A stretch of DNA of 64,000 bases, taken from assembly GCA_025782575.1 (NCBI GenBank), contig JALGYY010000041.1:1-64000 (forward strand), written 5' to 3'. Source of the stretch: a bacterium. Its GTDB lineage: Bacteria; Orphanbacterota; Orphanbacteria; Orphanbacterales; Orphanbacteraceae. This document shows, one piece after another, positions 1-9,320 of this stretch (position 1 is its first letter; every line of letters begins with the position of its first letter). Position numbers and translations under genes: made by a program. Below the pieces are notes generated by a model. That model was not told the origin of the DNA. It was given only the letters and a program-made list of their open reading frames with translations, and searched no databases.

Positions 1-69
1 ACTGGGGCCGGACACGCCGTCATTCGGGACCCGGTCGGTGTCTACGTAGCGTTGCAGGCCAAGAAGTGA
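1..69 (+). CDS. Glyoxalase/VOC-like protein, C-terminal end only
   Basis: Frame 1 reads 22 residues to TGA at 67-69. The piece GHAVIRDP-x-G-x-YVAL-like (here HAVIRDPVGVYVAL) resembles the last strand of glyoxalase/bleomycin-resistance (VOC) proteins, where a D-P-x-G turn precedes the final beta strand. The gene starts upstream of the window. It is followed 9 bp later by an attC site, so it is a cassette gene. The family call rests on a short segment only. Confidence 0.5.
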   Translation, partial: TGAGHAVIRDPVGVYVALQAKK

Positions 70-78
70 TGCGCAGCG

Positions 79-185
79 GCCTAACAAGCCATTGCAGCAG
101 ACAAAGCTCCGCCGAGCATGGTGGTGGCACTTGTTACCACCATGCTCGGCGGCTACGCTTTGCAGCTGAATGGCAGGCGTTATCC
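79..185 (+). other. attC site 1
   Basis: Left core GCCTAAC at 79-85 and right core GTTATCC at 179-185 enclose a long imperfect hairpin. The arms include GCCATTGCAGC paired with GCTGAATGGC, and CCGCCGAGCATGGTGGT paired with ACCACCATGCTCGGCGG around a short loop. It closes the VOC-like cassette and opens the methyltransferase cassette. Confidence 0.9.
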
Positions 186-205
186 GGTCACGAAGGAGAA
201 GATCC

Positions 206-1021
206 ATGGTAGACCCAGTTGACCTTTACGACACGAGTTACTCCAGCTCGAACCCTGGGGACACGGTCCACGAGCGGGTGAGGCTCGAGACCTACGGCGA
301 AGATCTAGGCCAGACGAGCTGGATGACCGCCGACGAGTGCAAGGAGTTCATCGGGTGGCTGGGCGTCAATGACGGCGATCAAATGCTGGACGTCGCGAGC
401 GGTGCTGGGAAGGTGGCGCTCTTCATCGCCACTACATCCGGCGCCTCAGTCCTCGGTATCGATATCAACGAGAACGCGTTGGCGACTGCTCAAGAGTCGG
501 CGCGCGGTGCCGGTCGCGAACAGCAGGTCCGCTTTCAACGTGCCGACGCCAACGTCGAACTCCCCTTTCCCGAAGCGTCGTTCGACGCGATCATCTGCAT
601 CGATTCCGCCAGCCATTTTTGCGAGCGCCGGCGGTTGCTCGCCGACTGGCGGCGCGTGCTCAAACCGAAGGGGCGTCTGCTATACACCGATCCACTCGTG
701 GTTTCTGGGCAACTGACCTACGAGGAGATTGCGACTCGGAGCTCCCTCATCGGTTCCTTTGTGTTCACGGCGATCAACGCCAACGAACGGTTCATCGCCG
801 AAGCCGGGCTCAAGTTGCTCCATCATGAGGACCACACCGAGGCAATCGTCCAGGTGTCGCGTCGTTGGTTCGACGCCCGCGAGCGCTGGCGGGAGGAACT
901 CGTCGCGGTGGAAGGCGAGGCGACGTACGAGGGGCTGCAGCGCTTCCTCAAGGTAGCGAATCTTCTCCCGAGCGAAGGTAGGCTGACCCGTCATGCGTTC
1001 ATGGCTGAGCGGCCGGAGTGA
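206..1021 (+). CDS. Class I SAM-dependent methyltransferase (cassette)
   Basis: 271 residues. The SAM-binding motif I, LDVASGAG, is followed by an acidic strand end (GIDIN) and the post-motif ADAN-x-ELPFP-x-x-SFDAI typical of small-molecule methyltransferases of the Methyltransf_11/25 group. Start chosen at ATG 206 because GAAGGAGAA lies 6-14 bases upstream; an earlier in-frame ATG at 170 falls inside attC 1 and would translate the recombination site. The substrate cannot be read from sequence. As a cassette gene it has no clear promoter of its own and is probably read from upstream. Confidence 0.88.
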   Translation: MVDPVDLYDTSYSSSNPGDTVHERVRLETYGEDLGQTSWMTADECKEFIGWLGVNDGDQMLDVASGAGKVALFIATTSGASVLGIDINENALATAQESARGAGREQQVRFQRADANVELPFPEASFDAIICIDSASHFCERRRLLADWRRVLKPKGRLLYTDPLVVSGQLTYEEIATRSSLIGSFVFTAINANERFIAEAGLKLLHHEDHTEAIVQVSRRWFDARERWREELVAVEGEATYEGLQRFLKVANLLPSEGRLTRHAFMAERPE

Positions 1022-1231
1022 TTCGACAATTCGTATGCCGACACAGAACGAGCTTCGCACCTTCATGCTGGCTCGAAGGATCGCCTCGTTGGATTGCGGG
1101 GATTGGACCCAAGTCTCACGCCATCTCCCCAGCCTGTGGAGCGTGATCGTGGACGGTTCGCACTTGCTGCAACAATGCCGATCAGAAGATGCCGTCCGCG
1201 AGATCCTGGGGTTCAAGGTCGGTAGGAGGCC

Positions 1232-1292
1232 AGATAACATGCCGATGCAGACGGGCGGCCCTTCGGGCCGCCGCTGATGCCTGACGTTAGAC
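1232..1292 (+). other. attC site 2 (short form)
   Basis: Left core AGATAAC at 1232-1238 (one or two mismatches) and a perfect right core GTTAGAC at 1286-1292. The arms ATGC-x-GATGCAG-x-CGGGCGGCC and GGCCGCCCG-x-CTGATGCCTGAC fold around TTCG. At 61 bp it is the compact attC type. The roughly 210 bp between the methyltransferase stop and this site hold no convincing gene. Confidence 0.88.
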
Positions 1293-1349
1293 CTACCTGG
1301 AGGGTTCGGTAATCGGGAGATCGCCAGGGCCTGGGGAAAGGATCAGAAG

Positions 1350-1712
1350 ATGCATAAGCGAGTACTGTTCATTTCCCTAGCGTTAGTGGTCTTCGGATAC
1401 GGGAGCGGTTATGCGTTGGGATACACCGCGCTCGGCTATGTGTTGATGCATTTTGGAGGCTTAGGTTCGATAGGGCTTCTGGCTAGCGGCGTGGGGTACA
1501 TTGCACAAAAGAAAGGATATCGGTATTGGCCAGCGTTTATCCTAACTCTGTCCAGTTCCGTTCTTTTTGGCACGATTGGGGCATTTCTTGTGACGCCTGC
1601 TGCGGGCGAAAGCAGGCCGGCGGCCTGTGGCGGATCTGTTAGTCTCATCGTCGCGCTGGCGTTCATGGCCGTCTGGTCCATTAGGAAGCACAGAGGGGAA
1701 GTCACCTCATAG
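1350..1712 (+). CDS. Four-helix membrane protein, unknown function (cassette)
   Basis: 120 residues with four hydrophobic helices at roughly 5-25, 28-50, 60-82 and 92-112, and a short basic tail (RKHRGE). Glycine-rich stretches such as GYGSGYALGYTALGY suggest tight helix packing. An AAAGGATCAGAAG stretch precedes the ATG. No family recognised. It sits alone in its cassette between attC 2 and attC 3. Small membrane proteins are common integron cargo, and some have recently proved to be phage-defence genes, but nothing here shows that role. Confidence 0.75.
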   Translation: MHKRVLFISLALVVFGYGSGYALGYTALGYVLMHFGGLGSIGLLASGVGYIAQKKGYRYWPAFILTLSSSVLFGTIGAFLVTPAAGESRPAACGGSVSLIVALAFMAVWSIRKHRGEVTS

Positions 1713-1724
1713 TTGGAGCGTGAG

Positions 1725-1822
1725 GTCTAACAAGAGCTTGCACCAGACAAAGTCGCTTGTCACGCACCTGGCTTGCGCTAGGCCCGCGCCAATCGTCTTT
1801 GCTGGTGAAGCCAACGTTATGC
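1725..1822 (+). other. attC site 3
   Basis: Perfect left core GTCTAAC at 1725-1731 and right core GTTATGC at 1816-1822. The interior carries CTGGCTTGCGC and its partner GCGCTAGGCC, plus the flanking AAGAGCTTGCACC / GGTGAAGCC arms. The hairpin loop motif CCTGGCTTGCGCCAGG-like recurs in attC sites 7, 11 and 15, so these sites form one sequence family. Confidence 0.9.
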
Positions 1823-1841
1823 GGTAAAGTAGTGAAAACAC

Positions 1842-2017
1842 ATGGACTTAGAATATCAATATGTAACCAAAGAAAACTGGGGTGATTTTGAGGGTGGGTG
1901 CAGAAAGGAGACCGCGTGTATGCCTTTGCATTAAATATCGACATGCCACAAGCTGCCGATGCAACTAAACGAATCGATCTAGGTAAGGCTAGCCTTAAAG
2001 TACTTGGAGTTCTTTGA
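1842..2017 (+). pseudogene. Small frameshifted reading frame in a short cassette
   Basis: ATG 1842 opens a frame beginning MDLEYQYVTKENWGDF. It loses sense near 1890, while an overlapping frame (from GTG 1898, 39 residues to TGA 2015-2017) continues with protein-like sequence GDRVYAFALNIDMPQAADAT. Joining the two by one base gives a protein of about 58 residues, so a single indel may have broken the gene. Alternatively the second frame is a tiny intact gene. No family recognised. The cassette between attC 3 and attC 4 holds nothing else. Confidence 0.35.
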
Positions 2018-2033
2018 GGGATATGGAAAGCCA

Positions 2034-2109
2034 GCCTAACAACAGCTTCAACTCGGACTGGCTTCTTCGCTAGCGCTACAAAGCCAGCCGGTTAAGCTAA
2101 GCGTTAGTT
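2034..2109 (+). other. attC site 4
   Basis: Left core GCCTAAC at 2034-2040 and right core GTTAGTT at 2103-2109. CTAAC and AGCTT on the left pair with AAGCT and GTTAG on the right. The inner arm AACTCGGACTGGCTT pairs with AAGCCAGCCGGTT leaving one extrahelical base, a feature integrases use to choose the recombining strand. Confidence 0.9.
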
Positions 2110-2119
2110 GCAGGACAAT

Positions 2120-3058
2120 ATGAAAAAAACTCTACATGCAGTGACGGGTGCTTTCGGATACTCAGGGAAGTACATCTGTAAGCGCTTGCTCGATTTCGGT
2201 CATGAAGTCATCACTCTGACCAACTCGCCTGATCGAGCGAATGCCTTCGCTGGTCGGGTCAAGCCATACCCCTTCAACTTCAATAACGCGGAAGAACTGA
2301 TGCAATCGCTTCAGGGCGTGTCCGTGCTCTACAATACGTACTGGGTTCGGTTCAATCACAAACTATTCAAGCACGCTGACGCAGTAAGAAATACTGAGCG
2401 ACTGTTTGCGGCGGCCAAAGCGGCCAATGTCGAGCGAATCGTCCACGTTAGCATTACAAATCCGTCTGAGGATTCGTCGCTGGAGTTTTTTAGCGGCAAG
2501 GCGAGACTTGAACGAGCGCTGGCAGACTCGGGCATTTCGCGTGCGATTCTTCGCCCGGCTGTCTTGTTTGGCAAAGAGGACATACTGATCAACAACATCG
2601 CTTGGGCTTTGCGACGCCTTCCTGTGTTTGGTGTATTCGGAAGCGGGGAGTACCGTCTTCAACCAATCTATGTTGACGATATTGCTGCTCTTGCCGTAGA
2701 GCAAGGTGCCAAGCGAGACAATGTGACTATTGATGCCATCGGTCCGGAAACGTTCACGTACAGAGAGTTGGTCAGAACAATTGGCGAGACGATCGGCAAG
2801 AAACGACCTGTAATTTCAGTTCCACCGGCAGTCGGATATCTTGCCGGATGGATTCTCGGCAAGTGCGCTGGTGACGTCATGATTACCCGTGAAGAGATCA
2901 AGGGATTGATGGCCGACCTTCTTCATGTAGATTCGCCCCCCGCCGGGAGCACAAGTTTGACAGACTGGATTCGAGAGCACGCTGATTCACTCGGCAGGAA
3001 ATACACAAGCGAGCTTGCTCGCAGAAGAGACAGAACGGTAGAATATCAGAGCAACTAA
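2120..3058 (+). CDS. NmrA/NDUFA9-type NAD(P)-binding oxidoreductase-like protein (cassette)
   Basis: 312 residues with a Rossmann nucleotide-binding motif TGAFGYSG near the N terminus, then conserved blocks of atypical extended SDRs: YNTYWVRFNH, RIVHVSITNPS, GKARLERALADSGISRAILRPAVLFG, and YRLQPIYVDDIA. The catalytic Tyr of classical SDRs is not in the usual YxxxK context, so enzymatic activity is unproven; close relatives are described as NAD(P)H-binding or complex I NDUFA9-like proteins. ATG 2120 has AGGA at 2112-2115 upstream. The TAA stop overlaps the left core of the next attC. Confidence 0.85.
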   Translation: MKKTLHAVTGAFGYSGKYICKRLLDFGHEVITLTNSPDRANAFAGRVKPYPFNFNNAEELMQSLQGVSVLYNTYWVRFNHKLFKHADAVRNTERLFAAAKAANVERIVHVSITNPSEDSSLEFFSGKARLERALADSGISRAILRPAVLFGKEDILINNIAWALRRLPVFGVFGSGEYRLQPIYVDDIAALAVEQGAKRDNVTIDAIGPETFTYRELVRTIGETIGKKRPVISVPPAVGYLAGWILGKCAGDVMITREEIKGLMADLLHVDSPPAGSTSLTDWIREHADSLGRKYTSELARRRDRTVEYQSN

Positions 3059-3132
3059 CCATTCAATGGAGCGGACGCATAAACGCGCCGCTCATTTCAA
3101 CCGATGGCGCGGACGCTTCGCGCCGCGCCATC
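3053..3132 (+). other. attC site 5, degenerate (right core not found)
   Basis: Left core AACTAAC at 3053-3059 is followed by the arms ATTCAATGGAGCGG and CCGCTCATTTCA of a compact attC, but no GTTRRRY follows. Instead a second strong hairpin, GATGGCGCG paired with CGCGCCATC at 3103-3132, is joined directly. A close relative of that hairpin recurs at 3729-3751. This looks like two attC halves fused by deletion, which should make the site poor for recombination. Confidence 0.6.
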
Positions 3133-3164
3133 GTCGCTGCGGATTGCAAAGGAGACCCGTGCCC

Positions 3165-3602
3165 ATGAACACAGGCCCAATTGTTGCGGAACAGACTTTC
3201 AATGCTCAAATTGCGGTGGTTTGGAAGGCCATTACCGACAAGGATCAAATGTGTCAGTGGTTCTTCGAGCCGATTTCAGACTTCAAACCTGAAGTCGGCT
3301 TTGAAACACAGTTCAATGTACGTTGCGAGGGCCAAGACTATCTGCATCTGTGGAAAGTGACCGATGTAGTTCCAGAGACGCGAATCGCTTACGATTGGCG
3401 GTACGGTGGATATCCTGGGATTTCATCTGTCGTGTGGGAACTTTCGGAAACGCCCAACGGTACGAAACTGAAGCTGACTCACGCGGGACATGAGACGTTT
3501 CCTCAGGACAATCCAATCTTCAGCCGGGAAAGCGGCCAAGCAGGATGGGACTATTTTCTCCACGAAAGCCTGAAAGTCTATCTGGAGCGAGAATGCAAAT
3601 GA
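3165..3602 (+). CDS. SRPBCC / AHSA1-like protein (cassette)
   Basis: 145 residues. The order of features fits Bet v1-like SRPBCC proteins of the AHSA1 group: N-terminal strand with F-x-A-x-x-x-VW-x-AITD, the helix DQMCQWFF, a long sheet, the closing strand SVVWELSE-x-x-GT-x-L-x-LTHAG, and a C-terminal helix GWDYFLHESLKVYL. These proteins bind hydrophobic ligands or act as Hsp90-cochaperone-like domains; the ligand is unknown. ATG 3165 is chosen for AAGGAG at 3148-3153; the upstream frame runs through attC 5. Confidence 0.82.
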   Translation: MNTGPIVAEQTFNAQIAVVWKAITDKDQMCQWFFEPISDFKPEVGFETQFNVRCEGQDYLHLWKVTDVVPETRIAYDWRYGGYPGISSVVWELSETPNGTKLKLTHAGHETFPQDNPIFSRESGQAGWDYFLHESLKVYLERECK

Positions 3603-3672
3603 CTGGATGTTGGCATGGGCAGCGGGCCGAACCGAAGGTTCAAAGATCGTGCTCACACCTGGCACGAATGCA

Positions 3673-3731
3673 ATCTAACTAGCGCCTGAACCAGACAGGG
3701 TTTCGCCCTGCAGGTTAGGCTCAGCGTTGGC
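3673..3731 (+). other. attC site 6
   Basis: Left core ATCTAAC at 3673-3679. The hairpin arms GAACC-x-GACAGGG and CCCTGCAGGTT close over TTTCG. Two right-core candidates are present: GTTAGGC at 3714-3720, which is perfect but lies inside the stem, and GTTGGCG at 3725-3731, which is at the expected outer position. Confidence 0.8.
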
Positions 3732-3796
3732 GCGGACGCTTCGCGCAGCGCCGTTGGGCAGACAAAGGTCGTGGGCTACTTGGAAAAGAGGATCCA

Positions 3797-4462
3797 ATGA
3801 AGAATTTTGGAGCGGGCTTTTTTGTCATTGCGCTAATCCTTGCGGGATCGTTGGCGGCCGCGGCCGAAGATTCTTCGGGTATCCGGCATCTAATATACCT
3901 GCACGGATGGATCGTCCAGGATCAGCAGATTTCGCGGCCGCAGCACCCGCAATTCGGTTACTACGAACTTGAGAAAATTCTCGACATATTCCGCGAGCGG
4001 GGACTCGTCGTGAGTGGAGAGATTAGGCCCAAATCGGCGTCAGTAGATGAATCGGCCAATCATGTTGTCTTACAGGTTCGGGAACTCCTCGATTCGGGTG
4101 TGCCAGCCAATCACGTGACGGTGGTGGGCGCGTCCATGGGAGCGACGATTGCCCTTCTTGCGTCGGAGCGGTTGGGAAACGCCGACGTTCGCTTCGCGGT
4201 TCTCGGTGCCTGTCTATCGGCAAACGTCGACCGGCTTCTCGAACAAGAGGGCCGCGGGCCAAGCGGATACGTACTCGCAATTCGCGAAGCAAGTGACGGC
4301 CTAACCAATCCATGCCCGGCCTTGGAGGAGGACTTCAAGATGCCATCCTCGCTCCACGCCCGCGAAATTGTGCTCGACACCGGGCTTAGGCACGGGTTCC
4401 TCTACAAGCCTCTCCCGGAGTGGGTGAACCCAGTTTTGGAATGGGCGACCTTGGGAGAGTAA
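3797..4462 (+). CDS. Secreted alpha/beta-hydrolase (cassette)
   Basis: 221 residues. Residues 1-23 form a signal peptide (hydrophobic IALILAGSLAAAA). The oxyanion region is YLHGW near 34-38 and the nucleophile elbow is G-A-S-M-G with Ser113; a late His (GLRHGF) is the likely catalytic base. The set fits a small serine hydrolase exported to the periplasm. The substrate is unknown. AAGAGGATCC lies just upstream of ATG 3797. It is the only gene between attC 6 and attC 7. Confidence 0.8.
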   Translation: MKNFGAGFFVIALILAGSLAAAAEDSSGIRHLIYLHGWIVQDQQISRPQHPQFGYYELEKILDIFRERGLVVSGEIRPKSASVDESANHVVLQVRELLDSGVPANHVTVVGASMGATIALLASERLGNADVRFAVLGACLSANVDRLLEQEGRGPSGYVLAIREASDGLTNPCPALEEDFKMPSSLHAREIVLDTGLRHGFLYKPLPEWVNPVLEWATLGE

Positions 4463-4520
4463 GAATTGAGTCGGCGAGACTCCAGATGGCGTCCTTGGTG
4501 AGATCATGGATTTTGGGGCC

Positions 4521-4617
4521 GCCCAACAAGAGCTTCCAGCCGACAAAGCCGCTTGTCACGGCCCTGGCTGGCACCAGGCCCGCGCCAAACGTCTATGCAG
4601 CTGAAGCCGCCGATGGC
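4521..4617 (+). other. attC site 7, right core degenerate
   Basis: Left core GCCCAAC at 4521-4527 and interior arms AGAGCTTCCAGC / GCAGCTGAAGCC plus CCTGGCTGGCACCAGG. The interior is closely related to attC 3, but where that site has GTTATGC this one reads CGATGGC, so the right core has been lost or replaced. Confidence 0.75.
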
Positions 4618-4633
4618 ACTTGGACTGAGGAAG

Positions 4634-5029
4634 ATGATCAAGCTGTCCAGATCTAAGAAGAAGCTCAATCTTGAGCGGCTGAAGTATCTGTTCAACGAAG
4701 CCGGATGGGATGACAAGACTTGCGATGACGAAAGACTCAGAGACATGATTGAGAATTCGTAGCTAATCGTAACGGCTTGGGATGGCGACATCATGGTCGG
4801 CTTCGTGAGATCGACGACGGATCGAGCGTTTGACGGGCAGATTAACAACCTTGTGGTAGATTCAGACTACAGACAAAAAGGGATTGGTGAGCGGATCGTA
4901 AGGACTATCCTCCAAGAAGACCCCAAAGTGACCTATATCCTGCGGTCCGATCCAGGGAACGAAGGATTCTTCAGAAAATTGGGGTTTGAGCATGCGAACT
5001 CCGCTCTGATTCATAGGCGGAGAGAGTAG
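4634..5029 (+). pseudogene. GNAT acetyltransferase interrupted by an in-frame TAG (cassette)
   Basis: Reading from ATG 4634 (GAGG at 4627-4630), the frame gives a helix rich in K/L and then NEAGWDDKT, stops at TAG 4760-4762, and continues in the same frame with LIVTAWDGDIMVGFVRS, INNLVVDSDYRQKGIGERIV and GFFRKLGFEH. The Q/R-x-x-G-x-G/A acetyl-CoA loop (RQKGIG) and the C-terminal FFRKLGF are intact. The stop lies inside a conserved block, so one base change to TAG broke an otherwise complete gene of about 131 codons. A downstream fragment could start at ATG 4793. Amber suppression is a possible alternative, but TAG terminates several genes here, including this one. Confidence 0.8.
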
Positions 5030-5093
5030 ACGTGGAGCGCATGTGCGCCAATACCGATGGACGATGAGCGAAAGCAGGCAGAGTGCTAACAAA

Positions 5094-5143
5094 GAAATGC
5101 AGCGGCCGCGGGCAGACCGCGCCGCTGATTTCTAACGTTAGCC
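5094..5143 (+). other. attC site 8 (short form)
   Basis: Left core TGCTAAC at 5094-5100 and right core GTTAGCC at 5137-5143. Arms AGAAATGCAGCGGC and GCCGCTGATTTCT pair almost perfectly. At 50 bp it is the shortest site in the array. Confidence 0.85.
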
Positions 5144-5156
5144 ACACACCTCGTGC

Positions 5157-5192
5157 TTGACAAGAGGTAGAACCCAAGTTATACTATTGACA
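5157..5192 (+). promoter_or_regulatory. Sigma70-type promoter of the MazF-type TA cassette, apparently leaderless
   Basis: TTGACA at 5157-5162, a 17-bp spacer, and TATACT at 5180-5185. The expected transcription start, about 7 bases past the -10 box, coincides with the A of the antitoxin ATG at 5192. No Shine-Dalgarno sequence is possible in such a transcript. Confidence 0.75.
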
Positions 5193-5434
5193 TGAAGACG
5201 GCAATCTCGATACCCGACGATCTCTACCGAGCTGCGGAGCGTGCCGCGAAGCGGCTTGGTCTGAGCCGCAGCGAACTCTATCGGCGGGCCCTAGGCGTGT
5301 TCCTCGACCGGAATGCCGACAAGCTTGTCACCGAGGCGCTGGACGAGGTGTATGGAGAAGGCTCAGCGGCCGGAGCAATCGATCCAGTTCTGCGACGGAT
5401 GCAGAGTGCATCTCTTCCCACCGACGAGTGGTGA
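5192..5434 (+). CDS. Ribbon-helix-helix antitoxin of a type II TA cassette
   Basis: 80 residues. The N terminus MKTAISIPDDLYRAAERAA with LGLSRSELYRRAL is a classic ribbon-helix-helix (MetJ/CopG-like) DNA-binding domain; the acidic C-terminal half would wrap the toxin. The stop overlaps the toxin ATG in TGATG, so the two are translationally coupled. It probably represses its own promoter, which lies directly in front with its start site at the ATG. The pair makes loss of this cassette costly to the cell, which is the accepted role of TA modules in long integrons. Confidence 0.9.
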   Translation: MKTAISIPDDLYRAAERAAKRLGLSRSELYRRALGVFLDRNADKLVTEALDEVYGEGSAAGAIDPVLRRMQSASLPTDEW

Positions 5435-5778
5435 TGAAGCGCGGGGAAATCTGGTGGGCCGACTTGCCCGAGCCACGCGGGTCGGAACCCGGCTACCGGC
5501 GACCGGTTCTCGTGGTCCAAGCCGACACCTTCAACGCGAGTCGGATCGGGACCGTCATCGTTGCGGTGGTCTCCTCCAACGTTCGACTTGCGGACGCGCC
5601 CGGTAACGTCCGCCTGACGCGCCGACAGAGCAAACTGCCCCGCGAGTCAGTCGTGAATGTTTCGCAACTCCTAACCTTGGATCGGTCCTTCCTGGTGGAG
5701 CGTGCGGGGAAGCTCTCGGCCCCTACGATGGATTTGGTTGAGTCTGGACTCCGCCTCGTCCTATTCTTGGCCAAGTAA
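5434..5778 (+). CDS. mazF: MazF/PemK-type endoribonuclease toxin (cassette)
   Basis: 114 residues. MKRGEIWWADL, RRPVLVVQADTFN, TVIVAVVSSN and SVVNVSQLLTLDRSFL follow the conserved order of the MazF/PemK SH3-like toxin fold, which cleaves mRNA at short sequence motifs. Length is normal and the frame is intact. ATG 5434 shares its A with the antitoxin TGA, and an upstream GTG in the same frame is less likely. Ends 7 bp before attC 9, leaving no room for another gene in the cassette. Confidence 0.9.
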   Translation: MKRGEIWWADLPEPRGSEPGYRRPVLVVQADTFNASRIGTVIVAVVSSNVRLADAPGNVRLTRRQSKLPRESVVNVSQLLTLDRSFLVERAGKLSAPTMDLVESGLRLVLFLAK

Positions 5779-5785
5779 CCCCGGT

Positions 5786-5883
5786 GGCTAACATGCGCTT
5801 GCAGTGGCCAAGCTCGGCCGTCACGTCGCTGGCAGAGTCAGCGCCACGCCCACGGCCTTGCCGCTGAAGCGAGCACGCTATGG
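5786..5883 (+). other. attC site 9, right core altered
   Basis: Left core GGCTAAC at 5786-5792. Arms TGCGCTTGCAGTGGCCAAGC and its partner around CCTTGCCGCTGAAGCGAGCA. The right core reads GCTATGG at 5877-5883 instead of GTTATGG, a change in the second base of the invariant GTT. The site is closely related to attC 14. Confidence 0.78.
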
Positions 5884-5895
5884 GAGTAAAAAGAT

Positions 5896-6294
5896 ATGAA
5901 CATCGAATGTAGAACTCCTACGGTTGATGAATATTTAGAAATACGAGAAACAACAAACTGGTGGAATGTAAAGAGGACAGCTACAGAAAACGCCTTAAGA
6001 GCCTCATTGTTTTCAGCTGTTGCAGTTGAAAATGAGACCGTAATTGGGTTTGGACGCATCGTCGGAGATGGTGGATTGTATTTCTATATTCAAGACTTGA
6101 TTGTACGTCCAGATTACCAAAACAAAGGAGTTGGAAAATCTTTAATGTCAGAATTGATGACATTTATTAAAGATAATGCTGAGCCAGGAGCATTTGTTGG
6201 TTTAATGGCAGCTAAAGGAGTCGCAAAGTATTATGAGACATTCGGATTCAAAATACGTGATGCAACAGCTCCCGGAATGTTTCAAGTAATCTAA
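5896..6294 (+). CDS. GNAT family N-acetyltransferase, low-GC cassette
   Basis: 132 residues. The acetyl-CoA binding segment YIQDLIVRPDYQNKGVGKSLM carries the Q-x-x-G-x-G motif, and KYYETFGFKIR is the usual C-terminal block. The acceptor is not predictable. Base use is strikingly A/T-rich with AAA, AAT and TTA codons, unlike every neighbouring cassette, so it probably came from a low-GC donor. A GGGAGTAAAAAG stretch precedes ATG 5896. Confidence 0.9.
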   Translation: MNIECRTPTVDEYLEIRETTNWWNVKRTATENALRASLFSAVAVENETVIGFGRIVGDGGLYFYIQDLIVRPDYQNKGVGKSLMSELMTFIKDNAEPGAFVGLMAAKGVAKYYETFGFKIRDATAPGMFQVI

Positions 6295-6304
6295 AAATAA
6301 CAGT

Positions 6305-6365
6305 TCATAACAAAGGCATGCAGTTGACTGGCCTCGCGGCCAGCAACTGAGGTCTGTCGTTATGC
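6305..6365 (+). other. attC site 10 (short form)
   Basis: Left core TCATAAC at 6305-6311 and perfect right core GTTATGC at 6359-6365. Arms GCAGTTGACTGGCC and GGCCAGCAACTG close over a TCGC loop. Confidence 0.87.
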
Positions 6366-6752
6366 CGCAGAAGGAACGCTACACCTGTCGTTCTTGACCT
6401 TCGCCCCATGGATCGCTTTCATATATAGTGCATGACCGAGAAGGAACTCGATACCCTCCTTCTGACAAAGGTCGGCGATCCAGTACCAGGTGAAGATGCA
6501 CTCGACCCCGACGACGAGTTCGTTCCGGTAGGGGTCGATTGCCCGAAGAAAAGCGGCCGGCTCGGCGGGGATGTTCTTGTGGAGCAGGATCTCCCCCTCG
6601 TGGGACAGGATGCAGAGATACATCCATCGTGTGTGGAGATCGATTCCGCAGTAGAACTGGCGGCGCTCAGTGTAGAATCTCATCGGAGGCCTCCTTGGTT
6701 GGAGTCAGGTACTCAGAGCCTACACTTGTAGGCTCCGAGGGGGCCTCCATAA
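6366..6752 (-). mobile_element. IS110-family remnant between two attC sites
   Basis: The segment contains the first third of an IS110-type transposase on the minus strand and about 70 bp of the sequence upstream of it. That upstream part has AGGAGG before the start codon and a perfect 9-bp inverted repeat, GAGCCTACA/TGTAGGCTC, at 6716-6735. On one side it touches the right core of attC 10, on the other it replaces the left core of attC 11. Members of the IS1111/IS110 group are known to target attC sites, which fits this position. Confidence 0.75.
6384..6683 (-). pseudogene. IS110-family transposase, N-terminal fragment
   Basis: About 100 residues match the N-terminal RuvC-like DEDD domain of IS110 transposases: GIDLHTRWMYLCIL (first catalytic Asp), ECIFTWYWIADLC (catalytic Glu), and LGHALYMKAIHGAKVKNDR. 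The match ends right after KNDR near 6384, and the frame then runs a few foreign codons to a stop. Full-length members have over 300 residues, so the catalytic C-terminal Asp and the whole serine-containing domain are missing. Start ATG at 6683 has AGGAGG upstream. Confidence 0.85.
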
Positions 6753-6885
6753 GAATCAAGGCGTTGCAGTTGACGGATCTTCGGCGTCACGTCCCTGGCT
6801 GGGGTTATACTGGAGAAAGTCCTGTGGGCTTGGAGCGCGCCAGGGCCGCGCCACCTCGCCCGCAGCTGAACGCTGGCTGTTAGCT
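6753..6885 (+). other. attC site 11, left core replaced by the IS110 remnant
   Basis: Right core GTTAGCT at 6879-6885. Arms AAGGCGTTGCAGTTGACGG and CCCGCAGCTGAACGCTGGC, with CCTGGCT and GCGCCAGGGCC near the tip, mark a normal attC stem. The expected RYYYAAC before AAGGCG is absent; the sequence there belongs to the IS fragment. An extra GGGTTATACTGGAGAAAG lies in the loop. Confidence 0.75.
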
Positions 6886-6930
6886 AGTTGGGCAGCGAAA
6901 CACTCTTACTCATAGCAACACAGTGCTTAA

Positions 6931-9153
<2,223 letters not shown>

Positions 9154-9205
9154 TCGTAGTAAAAAAGTCTTCGAGAGCTTCTGACAGGGCGGCGAAAAAA
9201 CGGTC

Positions 9206-9267
9206 AGCTAACAACCGGTTCCAGCGGACGGCGCTTGGTGCGCCGCCGCTGAACCTTGGCGTTATGC
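9206..9267 (+). other. attC site 12 (short form)
   Basis: Left core AGCTAAC at 9206-9212 and perfect right core GTTATGC at 9261-9267. Arms ACCGGTTCCAGCGGACGGCG and CGCCGCCGCTGAACCTTGG fold over CTTGGTG. It closes the katG cassette, leaving about 50 bp after the katG stop. Confidence 0.88.
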
Positions 9268-9320
9268 GGCGATGAGAATCGCGGAGTTGTTCCATCCGTC
9301 CAACTGTTAGGAAAAAAGCC

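Noticed and set aside
1035-1277. Possible small gene after the methyltransferase in cassette 2
   Set aside because: The frame runs through attC 2 and shows no recognisable pattern or ribosome-binding site.
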